Shown here: positions 51,151 through 61,131 of the stretch, in pieces
How the letters are laid out: every line of letters starts with the position of its first letter
Numbering within the stretch: the stretch's first letter is position 1
Source of the DNA: Clavelina lepadiformis
Taxonomy: Eukaryota > Chordata > Ascidiacea > Aplousobranchia > Clavelinidae
Assembly (NCBI RefSeq): GCF_947623445.1
Contig: NC_135247.1
Location: 4,342,501 to 4,406,500, forward strand
Length of the DNA stretch: 64,000 nucleotides
Reading direction: 5' to 3'
Translations under genes and position numbers: made by a program
Notes under the pieces: model-generated
Seen by the model: only the letters and a program-made list of their open reading frames with translations
The model's database searches: none
What the model was told of the DNA's origin: nothing

Positions 51151-53498
51151 AGTATTTGACAAATACTACGAACTGTTTCACTGGGGTGATATACTAACAG
51201 CTTAGCCAAAAAAGAAAGCGTTATTTATCAAAATATTTGTAGCACGATATGGCGCAAACTTGCCTTTGGCTTGGTGCACAATAAAACTGTTTATTATTTG
51301 TTGCTTACAATGACATTATACTGAACATCGGACCAGCATTATGTAATATGTTGATAAAAGCAAATTATCTGAAAGTTCAAACCAAACAAGAGCAGGATAG
51401 CCTAGGCCGAAAGAGCCCTTTGGAATCTTTTATATAAACGCTCTTACGTCGGTAGAACCTAAAATGCAAAAGGTTTAATTTGCTCATAAGGAGATGGACA
51501 CCCTCCACTTGTTAAGGTTTTGATTTGAACAATTATTTACATCAGCTTTTAACTACCTCAACTTGACGAGACAATATGAAGAGGACATAGACGTTCTCAG
51601 AATAAAGTTATCAAATAAAGCTTAACAATATTCATATTTATGTTTCTACTGCTTGTATTGTGTTGTGTGGATTCGTCGCAGACCTATTCGTAAGTTGACT
51701 ATATTTCAATTGGTGGCGGTATGCAACTATAAAGGGGCCATTTCTTTATAACATGCGGAACAAGTCAACGACATTTGTAGAGGCTTGTGTTGTTCACGAT
51801 GCCTTAATAAATCATGGAACTTAGTAAATCATCAACTTGCGTAGTAAGCCTGGGTAGAAATCTTTACATAGCCTATTGAAAATGTTATTTTTTTAAATAG
51901 CTTGCTATATTGGTTCAAATTGACAAAATATTTGCTTTTGTTTAGCAGTCGATTTACTATATGTGGGTTGTAAGATGACTACTACATGCAGATGTAGATG
52001 GTTGCGACATTTCATTGTGATACTGTCAGCTTGACCTTTTTGTCAACATCCCAATCCACTCACAATGAAAACTGCAGTTTCGACTACCACGTCATTCCCA
52101 GCACAAGCAATAATGCTTTAGCGCCAAATGTAGTCTCATAACGTTTCTGATTTTAAACGTTTGAAAGGCGAAACTCCAGTTTCGATTCTTGACTGAATTG
52201 GACTTTGGTGAAAAGTTGCTGCATTGCTTCATATCGCTCTACACTTACCACGGGGTGTAGAGAAGATAACAAGCGGAATGATTAAGATTCAAACCCGAAG
52301 TGTAAGCTCGAGCTCAACGTGTACTTTTGAAGCTCGATTTAGCCGTAATTCAAATTTTCAAAATCGAAAAATGTAAAGTGTAGGACCAACGAAATAAACA
52401 TGACTAAATAATTCACAATTGATATCCATAATAATGTTGTATTGTTATACTGATATTAATTTCTTGACATATATGAAAAAAAATTATGTGGAGAGCCGAT
52501 ATCGGCCCCAAACTCGAACGCGACTCTAAAGGCCCGGCCTGACTCTCATCTCTGCCGGGTTGGGTTCCCAAAAACTGTTCCAAGCTTGGTTCGAAAACAG
52601 GAAGAAGAAAGCGATTGTTCATGCTGGGAAGCCTCCACGTAGCATTTCCAGGCTTTCCACGTAGCATTTTTCATGCGTGTCATATGGGCAAATATTTTAA
52701 GTTACATGTTTGAAAACGCGTAATCGGTATACGACCAATACTTTCGGGACAATGGTTTTGTTTTGAGGAGATTTTTCGAAAATTAAGTTTAACGGTGATC
52801 GAATGTATAGAAATCAAGCAACGTTTTTACATACAAGAGATGGAAAAACTATGTGTAGCGAAAACCAAATGTCCAAGTGCAACCCAATTGAATTTCAGAG
52901 GAAAAAGATTTCCTACAAATACAGTAAAGTTGTAACCTACTTGTCTATTTTTCGTTGGTATTTTTGCCTCAGTTTTGACTTGTTTGCCGATGTTTTTAAC
53001 AATTATTTTGAGTCAAGGCCACTTAAAAGTGTAACAGTTTCTGCATGGATGATGACATAAAACGGTAGGGAAAGTGTTCAATAAAAGCTACATACGGTCA
53101 AATAATTTGCTTGTGCCCATTCCTGTTTGCATAACACGCTCAATGTAGGGGTATACAATCAGTATCTCTGCACGCCATTTTGTCGCGATCGTTTTTTGTC
53201 TTTGGAGTATTTACTTTTAATTTTTTTCTTTTATTTTCAATAGCTTGATAATATTTTATGGCTATGAATCAGCAAAACCTTTATCAAGATTGTCACTTGC
53301 AGCCCTGAATTTCTGAACAGAAAGTTTTTGCTAATCAAATTTCTGATATTCTACTTAACGCAATAAACCTCTTACTGTAGGCATGCACAATAAGTTTCCG
53401 ACAAGCTTTTATTGGTAAGATAATGACTGGTTTAACTCAGTCACACAATTACACGGAATTGAAACACGTGCACAAATTATAGAAGTTGGATTAACTCT
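51151..53498. other. Unit A spacer between the two small genes
   Basis: It contains the palindromes at 52069 and 52169 and a GC-richer patch (52490-52680, CCGATATCGGCC and CTCGAACGCGAC). All of it is duplicated in unit B. Open frames in the patch are copied in B but differ in frame there, so I do not call a gene. Confidence 0.5.
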
Positions 53499-53836
53499 TC
53501 ACTTCTTTGGTTCTTGATACCTATAACAAAAACTATACTGTAAGCAATCTTTCCGGCATAAAAAACAAAGAAAAATAGCTCCAGGTCCTCCATAAAGCAT
53601 AAATCATAATGTAATTGTAGAAAGTACACCTATTATTATAACTTTTTACTTTAAGCAAGTAGTTTGTGAATAAGTCACAGATAATTAAGCCTAATTTACA
53701 TGTTGCACTTCACGGTTGTTTTACAAAAACTCTACAAAGACCCTACCTTTCATTGTTTGGGTTCATCTGATTGCCATGGTTGCCCAAATCAGCTTTGGTA
53801 CCAGTTCCAGAGTAACCTTTCGGATGTCCTTGATAT
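53499..53836 (-). pseudogene. Small NPNN-motif gene, minus-strand copy A, exon 1 deleted (family locus 3)
   Basis: Exon 2 (53747-53836) and exon 3 (53499-53520) are intact and match locus 5: YQGHPKGYSGTGTKADLGNH, then YQEPKK-stop. The segment that should carry exon 1, the 5' UTR and the TATA box is missing: sequence jumps from the point equal to 59034 straight to 59397. In addition, the exon 2 end reads AACAATGAAAG, where locus 5 has AACAATCCCAG. That is the sequence of the exon 1 end, which suggests a small conversion. Unless another first exon is used, the gene is dead. Confidence 0.8.
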
Positions 53837-55731
53837 CTATCGTTAGAAAAATAATAACATATAAACTAAAAGTTAAAATATCTATAAAACTTTCTTAATT
53901 TTGGCTGTAATTTGAAAATCGAGTGTTACACAAACGGAAAATTACAAGGCCAACTTTCACCAAGCTTTTGCTGTACTTTGTTAAGCGAGATTGAAACATC
54001 GTATTGTTACTGACCATCGCCAAAAATTTATTGTCATTGTTTTGAAATCAATGTTTCATTATTTTTAATTTTATAAAAAATTCTTTTCATTGATGTATTA
54101 ATTATAGCACAAGATATCGTGTAAATACGTGGGAAAAATTTTTGATCCTTTAAATAGCCTTCTATCTTTTGCCAAAGCAATTGCCTTCTTGGATTAATTT
54201 AAGAAATCTAATAGTGCAGTTTTTTAAAAAACATTCATTTCCATTCCGAAAGCAATAAAACTAACGCTCAAAAGTATCTTAAAATATCGTAATTAACTTG
54301 AATTTGAATCTTTGTTATTTTTTGTGTACTGTAATAAAAATGTGTTTACACGCCGTACCAAAACTTACACGATATTATCTTGTGCGTAATGCGAACAGAT
54401 GGATTGTCATCGTGGACTTAACTTAGTTTTCCACTTCTTGGTGAAAGTAGAGTTTCGTTGTCAGATGCACACCCGCAAACAATCTGGATAATGTTTTTGC
54501 TGCTGTGTGATCTTATTACGTAGCGTATAGAAAGTAAACAGTTACGTTTTAAAGATCGAGTGAAAACGGTCTTTATTCTCGCGCTAAACACCTAATATCG
54601 ATATCGGCGATAAATCCAATTTCATTTACCATAAATGTAAACCAGTTGCCGTTTAGTGTTACCGAATCTAACCATAATAAAGAAAACCTGTTACTTTTGT
54701 GAACTCTTTCTCCGTTTTCTTATAGCTTTAAGTGGATTTTTCATGTAAGTGACTTGTATTTAATTGGACTCCAGAGTTAAGAACCACTCAAGGTATAAGA
54801 ATTGTCCAAAGAAGTGTTTATTACGATGATTCACTTATTAGGTTTTTCTGTATAAATCTACAATCCATAACATCTTTCAAGAACAACTTTAAAGTAACCA
54901 GTTGATTTCATCTAGTTGCATTCAACAACGTTCGTTGAGCCACAGTCTAATCCTTTCTCGATAGCATGTTCTATATATCACGTTAAAGCGAAACTCCAGT
55001 TTCGACTCTTTTAAATTTGTCTTCAGCCGAAGCTGCTATATAAAATCAAAGCGCTTGCTGCTTTGCTTGCGCAAATTTGACAGGCAAAGACAACGTGGAT
55101 ATACAAAGAAAAAGATTGTTTGCATGGAAGCAAAACTTGTCTCATCAACTTATTTCTAATTGATTTGACTGTTTTTTTAGTACTTCGTATGAGTCGGTAC
55201 TGCATGACTATACGGTACAGTATAAGTCTCTAAGACATACAGGTTTTTTTAGCATAAATTGGTTAATGTTTGCGTGTCAATTATTTTACTACATAACCAT
55301 TAACAGACACAATAGAACTCGCCTAAGTCGCCGCCTATCGCTTGGTCCCGGCGGAAAGTCTAATTATTGTGTTTTGCAGCATCACGTTCGGCTTAGTCGT
55401 CTTTGCCTAACTCGTCTTTTCGCTTAAAATGAGCGGAATAATTCGCTTCACTCGCCACTGTTTTTGCTACTTTGACGAAAATAATTCACATAAGCAGTCA
55501 GGCCTTCAAAACATCGCTCTCTTTTTTAGGAAAAATAATTTAATCTATCGGTCTCAGTAGAAAATAACAACCTTCAGATGTTGAAAAGTGGCAGGAAAAT
55601 TGCACAAGTAAAACTAAAACCATAACGCATGACTATGACCTCACAAGTGGTTATTTATACGTCATCTTATTGTAAACCTATTACGCTTGTTTTTGGCAGT
55701 GAAATATTTAAGCCTACAGATTTTTGTCAAA

Positions 55732-56146
55732 ATGGGAAACACCGACTCTCAAACAAAAGCAAGCAATGATAACCATGCTGATCAATGTAACCCAAACAAC
55801 TCAAAGTAAGTGCTTTGTATTTATAAGTAGTAAATAGAGAACTGCGTTTGTTGAGATAAGATCTTGAGTTATTGTAACATAACACAGTTGAAAAACTGAA
55901 GAGCTTCATTACAGTGATACTATGCACTTGTGATTTTTCTAGCTATCAAGGGTATTCGAAGTCTTACAGCGGGATTGGAACTAAATCTGATTTAAGTAAC
56001 CATGCTAACCAAATGAATCCAAATAATTGGCGGTAAGGTTATTATACGGTATACTACCTTCCACGACAGCAAAAATGTCGTAAAATATATGTTTGCGTTT
56101 GATTTATTCCTGTGCACATTACAGGTACCAAGAGCCGAAGAAGTAA
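55732..56146 (+). CDS. Small NPNN-motif protein, plus-strand copy B (family locus 4)
   Basis: Exons 55732-55805, 55943-56032 and 56125-56146 give 61 aa, nearly identical to locus 2. Differences seen include Asn17 to Asp (NHADQ), Gln21 to Pro (CNPNN) and Ala40 to Ser (TKSDL). Frame, splice sites and the MGNTDSQ start are kept, which argues for coding function after duplication. AATAAA occurs at 56223. Without A's insertions, the upstream CGAAACTCCAGTTTCG palindrome lies about 730 bp from the ATG. Confidence 0.82.
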
Positions 56147-57600
56147 CACCACGACATGTTGGTTATAGCTGGACAAAGCTACGTTAACAATTTCTGTTTA
56201 TAAGGAATGTAGTCAGAGTTTAAATAAAAGTATTTGACAAATACTACGAACTGTTTCACTGGGGTGATATACTAACAGCTTAGCCAAAAAAGAAAGCGTT
56301 ATTTATCAAAATATTTGTAGCACGATATGGCGCAAACTTGCCATTGGCTTGGTGCACAATAAAACTGTTTATTATTTGTTGCTTACAATGACATTATACT
56401 GAACTTCGGACCAGTATTCCGCATTATGTAATATGTTGATAAAAGCAAATTATCTGAAAGTTCAAACCTAACAAGAGCAGGATAGCCTAGGCCGAAAGAG
56501 CCCTTTGGAATCTTTTGTATAAACCCTCTTACGTCGGTAGAACCTAAAATGCAAAAGGTTTAATTTGCTCATAAGGAGATGGACACCCTCCACTTGCTAA
56601 GGTTTTGATTTGAACAATTATTTACATCAGCTTTTAACTACCTCAACTTGACGAGACGATATGAAGAGGACATAGACGTTCTCAGAATAAAGTTATCAAA
56701 TAAAGCTTAACAATATTCATATTTATGTTTCTACTGCTTGTATTGTGTTGTGTGGATTCGTCGCAGACCTATTCGTAAGTTGACTATATTTCAATTGGTG
56801 GCGGTATGCAACTACAAAGGGGCCATTTCTTTATAACATGCGGAACAAGTCAACGACATTTGTAGAGGCTTGTGTTGTTCACGATGCCTTAATAAATCAT
56901 GGAACTTAGTAAATCATCAACTTGCGTTGTAAGCCTGGGTAGAAATCTTTACATAGCCTATTGGAAATGTTATTTTTTTAAATAGCTTGCTATATTGGTT
57001 CAAATTGACAAAATATTTGCTTTTGTTTAGCAGTCGATTTACTATATGTGGGTTGTAAGATGACTACTACATGCAGATGTAGATGGTTGCGACATTTCAT
57101 TTTGATACTGTCAGCTTGACCTTTTTCTCAACCTCCCAATCTACTCTCCATAAAAACTGCAGTTTCGACTACGACGTCATTCCCAGCACAAGCAATGATG
57201 CTATAGCGCCAATTGTAGTCTCATAATGTTTCTAATTTTTAACGTTGGAAAGGCGAAACTCCAGTTTCGAATCTTGACTAAATTGGACTTTGGTGAAAAG
57301 TTGCTGCATTGCTTCATATCGCTCTACACTTACCACGGGGTGTAGAGAAGATAACAAGAGGAATGATTAAGATTCAAACTCGAAGTGTCAGCTCGAGCTC
57401 AACGTATACTTTTGAAGCTCGATTTGGCCGAAATTCAAATTTTCAAAATCAAAAACCGTGAAGTGTAGAATCAACGAAATAAACGCGACTGAATAATTCA
57501 CAATTGATATCCATAATAATGTTGTATTGTTATACTGATATTAATTTCTTGACATATATGAAAAAAAAAATTATGTGGAGAGCCGATATCGGCCCCAAAG

Positions 57601-57648
57601 TCGAACGCGACGTACTCGAACGCGACTCGAACGCGACTCGTACGCGAC
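57601..57648 (+). repeat. 11-bp tandem repeat TCGAACGCGAC
   Basis: Four units, one of them varied (TCGTACGCGAC), with a GTAC break after the first. Unit A has a single unit at the same place, so the array expanded, or contracted, after the duplication. Confidence 0.9.
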
Positions 57649-58635
57649 TCGAAAGGCCTGACCTGGCCCGACTCTCATCTCTGCCGGGCTGGGTTCCCAG
57701 AAACTGTTCCAAGCTTGGTTCGAAAACAGGAAGCAAGAAGCGATTGTTCATGTTGGGAAGCCTCCACGTATAGCGTTTTCAGGTTTTCCACATAGCATTT
57801 TTCATGCGTGTCATATGGGCAAATATTTTAAGTTAGGCTACATTTTTGAAAACGCGTAATCGGTATACGACCAATACTTTCGGGACAATGGTTTTGTTTT
57901 GAGGAGATTTTTCGAAAATTAAGTTTAACGGTGATCGAATGTATAGAAATCACGCAACGTTTTTACATACAAGAGATGGAAAAACTATGTGTAGCGAAAA
58001 CCAAATGTCCAAGTGCAACCCAATTGAATTTCAGAGGAAAAAGATTTTCTACAAATACAGTAAAGTTGTAACCTACTTGTCTATTTTTCGTTGGTATTTT
58101 TGTTTCAGTTTTGACTTAAATTTGCTGATGTTTTTAACAATTATTTTGAGTCAAGGCCACTTAAAAGTGTAACAGTTTCTGCATGGATGATGACATAAAA
58201 CGGTAGGAAAAGTGTTCAATAAAAGCTACATACGGTCAAATAATTTGCTTGTGCCCATTCCTGCTTGCATAACAAGCTCAATGTAGGGGTATACAATTAG
58301 TATCTCTGCACGCCATTTTGTCGCGATCGTTTTTTGTCTTTGGAGTATTTACTTTTAATTTTTTTCTTTTATTTTCAATAGCTTGATAATATTTTATGGC
58401 TATGAATCAGCAAAACCTTTATCAAGATTGTCACTTGCAGCCCTGAATTTCTGAACAGAAAGTTTTTGCTAATCAAATTTCTGATATTCTACTTAACGCA
58501 ATAAACCTCTTACTGTAGGCATGCACAATAAATTTCCGACAAGCTTTTATTGGTAAGATAATGACTGGTTTAACTCAGTCACAGAATTACACGGAATTGA
58601 AACACGTGCACAAATGTAGAAGTTGCATAAACTCT

Positions 58636-59145
58636 TCACTTCTTTGGTTCTTGATACCTATAACAAAAACTATACTGTAAGCAATCTTTCCGGCATAAAA
58701 AAACAAAGAAAAATAGCTCCAGGTCCTCCATAAAGCATAAATCATAATGTAATTGTAGAAAGTACACCTATTATTATAACTTTTTACTTTAAGCAAGTAG
58801 TTTGTGAATAAGTCACAGATGATTAAGCCTAATTTTCATGTTGCACTTTAAGCTTGTTTTACAAAAACTCTACAAAGACCCTACCTGGGATTGTTTGGGT
58901 TCATCTGATTGCCATGGTTGCCCAAATCAGCTTTGGTACCAGTTCCAGAGTAACCTTTCGGATGTCCTTGATATCTATCGTTAGAAAAATAATAACAAAT
59001 AAGCTAAAAGTTAAAATATCTATAAAACTTTTTAAATTTTGCTTTATGCAATAAACATTTTGGTTATTTTTTTTTCTTACCTTTCATTGTTTGGATTGCA
59101 TTGGTTGGAACGGTTGTCGTTGTTCGCTTGTGCTTGTTTATCCAT
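58636..59145 (-). CDS. Small NPNN-motif protein, minus-strand copy B (family locus 5)
   Basis: Three exons (59081-59145, 58885-58974, 58636-58657) give 58 aa. Exon 1 reads MDKQAQANNDNRSNQCNPNN, with no myristoylation signal. Exon 2 (90 bp, as in the plus-strand copies) carries YQGHPKGYSGTGTKADLGNH and GNQMNPNNPR; exon 3 is YQEPKK-stop. Splice sites are canonical and a TATA box lies about 95 bp upstream of the ATG. The gene converges with locus 4. Sharing of exon lengths, phases and last exon with loci 2 and 4 indicates older duplication followed by N-terminal divergence. Confidence 0.82.
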
Positions 59146-59236
59146 CTTTGCTGAATTTCTTGCTTCTGCTTTGTTTTGCACTGAGTTCAATACTTTAGGT
59201 GTTTGAAAATGGGGTGACGCCCTTGTGTGAAGACAA

Positions 59237-59244
59237 CCTTTATA
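59237..59244 (-). promoter_or_regulatory. TATA box of family locus 5
   Basis: On the minus strand this reads TATAAAGG, 92-99 bp before the ATG at 59145. CACGTG lies about 30 bp farther upstream (near 59269). The whole promoter is absent from unit A. Confidence 0.65.
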
Positions 59245-60541
59245 CTCTGTAACTGGTCATGTGATATCACGTGACTGACGATACCGACGTTTCGATTTGG
59301 GGGAATAGATTAGGTCATTCCGGAGTATTGCGCAAGAGAATATTTAATTACACGTCAAAATGGGTATTTCTTACTCTTTTCTAGGAATCTTTATGTGGCT
59401 GTAATTTGAAAATCGAATGTCACGCAAACGGAAAATTACAAGGCCAACTTTCACCAAGCCTTTGCTGTACTTTGCTAAACGAGATTGAAACAGCGTATTA
59501 CTAATGACCATCGCCAAGAATTTAGTGTCATTGTTTTGAAATCAATTTTTCATTACATTGAATTAAAAAAAAAAAGTTTTTATTGATGTATTAATTATTG
59601 CGCAAGATATCGTGTAAATACGTGGGAAAAATTTTGTGATCCTTTATAAAGCCTACTATCTTTTGCCTTAGCAATCGCTTTCTTGGATTAATTTAACAAA
59701 TCTAATAGTGCAGTTTTTTAAAAATCCATTTCCATTCCGAAAGCAATAAAACTAACGCTCAAAAGTATCTTAAAATATCGTAATTAACTTGATTTGAATC
59801 TTTGTTATGCTGTTTTTTGTGTACTGTAATAAAAATAGTTTTATACGCTGTACTAAAATTTACACGATAGTATCTTGTGTGATATGTGATTTGCAAACAC
59901 TTCATGTTAAAACAATTTGAAAATAAAGTTCGGATTGGTAACAAAACAACGATACTGGATTTTTGCCATCTCTGGCTAGAGTTTGTCGTCACCACACGCT
60001 ACTGGATTGTCATTGTGGATTTAACTTAGTAGTTTTCCACTTCTTGGCGAGAGAAGAGTTTCGTTGTCAGACGCACACCCGCAAACAATCGATGTGATCT
60101 AATTGAGTAGCGTACAAAATAAACAGTGACACTTTAAAGGTCGAGTTAAAACTGTCTTTATTCTCGCGTTAAACACCTGTTACTAACAAAGTGCGTTGAC
60201 AGTTTGTGTTCCGGGAACGGGCCTTCACCTACGGGGATGTTTTTCCAATCCCCAAATGGATGTATTTAGTTTGGAATTCTTAGTGCTTTACAGTTTAGTT
60301 GTACGAAAACTTTTTATCAGCCCTGGATACACTACCTTGTGGATAATGAGCAGTTGCTTTGGAGATGAGCATTTTATTTACCTCATGTTCTTACAAGTCT
60401 TAAATCATGGCGATCTTGGTTAAACAGCGTTCAGTGACACAAAAGCAAAAATTACATCACGCGATAGACATATAATAACAATAATCGATGTTATAAACGG
60501 TATACTGCCTTTGGTGGACTGATAGTGCAATTGAAATACAG

Positions 60542-61072
60542 GGTTCGCATAAGCCTGAACATGGGCGCGAGAACTTCGGTATTTCGAACTTCTCAGATGG
60601 TTTTGAACCGAGTAACATGACAACATCATATCAATTTATACGTGACCGAGAAAACTTCACCACCCCAAGCAATGTAATAGATATGAGCTTTTGTGGAATT
60701 TTTGCTTCCAAGTTAGGAATTTCCACGGAAACGGAGTTCTTGCGTAAGATGTTTGGTCGTGATAAAAACAGTGTACTTTACTGCGAAAATCAACTTACAT
60801 GAGAAATCATCACTTGCAGATAAAGCACTACACACCATACTTACACGGGTTCGTGAAATTATAAGATTAAGTAAGAATTTAACGGAAAAAGGAATGAATT
60901 TGAGCCAGGTAGGATGATTAAAATCACTGGACTTTAGGCAGAAGAAAAAGTACACACAACTTGCTTACAGTTTTCTATATAGAAGATTACATGATGATGT
61001 TTCCAGTTGAGGAAAGCAAATGGCGAATATCGTATTCACGAAAATACGCACAAGAGCGTTAAAATTAGCTAA
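60542..61072 (+). CDS. Probable small gene of unknown function, C-terminal part
   Basis: Three plus-strand exons join in phase: about 60542-60743, 60820-60908 and 61007-61072. The product includes RENFGISNFSDGFEPSNMTT, VIDMSFCGIFASKLGISTET, then a helical, charged stretch HKALHTILTRVREIIRLSKN, and ends HENTHKSVKIS-stop. Donors gtaaga and gtagga and cag acceptors support it; the first intron is only 76 bp. The frame is open upstream of the Met at 60617, so more N-terminal exons probably lie left of 60542; that first acceptor is weak. I do not recognise the family. It ends 60 bp from the ACTR3 stop, tail to tail. Confidence 0.5.
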
Positions 61073-61131
61073 GTGCATAGCGTTACACGAAGCTAATAAA
61101 AAGTGGATTATAATAGCGGAAAGATTTTTCA

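Larger units (their letters stand above)
48095..54594. repeat. Tandem duplication unit A
   Basis: Unit A matches unit B (54621-60178) in order and orientation, from (A/G)TAAACCAGTTGC to ATTCTCGCG(C/T)TAAACACCT. Most stretches look about 95% alike. The units lie 26 bp apart. A carries three insertions that B lacks (48669-49140, 49154-49769, 49811-50152). A lacks about 362 bp present in B at 59035-59396 and about 115 bp present at 59882-59997. Each unit has one plus-strand and one minus-strand small-protein gene. Confidence 0.93.
54621..60178. repeat. Tandem duplication unit B
   Basis: This partner of unit A keeps empty target sites for all three A insertions, plus the promoter and first exon of the minus-strand gene. 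It has its own changes, such as the 11-bp repeat expansion at 57601 and about 115 extra bases at 59882-59997. Confidence 0.93.

Noticed and set aside
52413-52667. Minus-strand frame in the GC-richer patch of both units
   Set aside because: The frame differs between units because of the 11-bp repeat change, and there are no splice signals or family resemblance.
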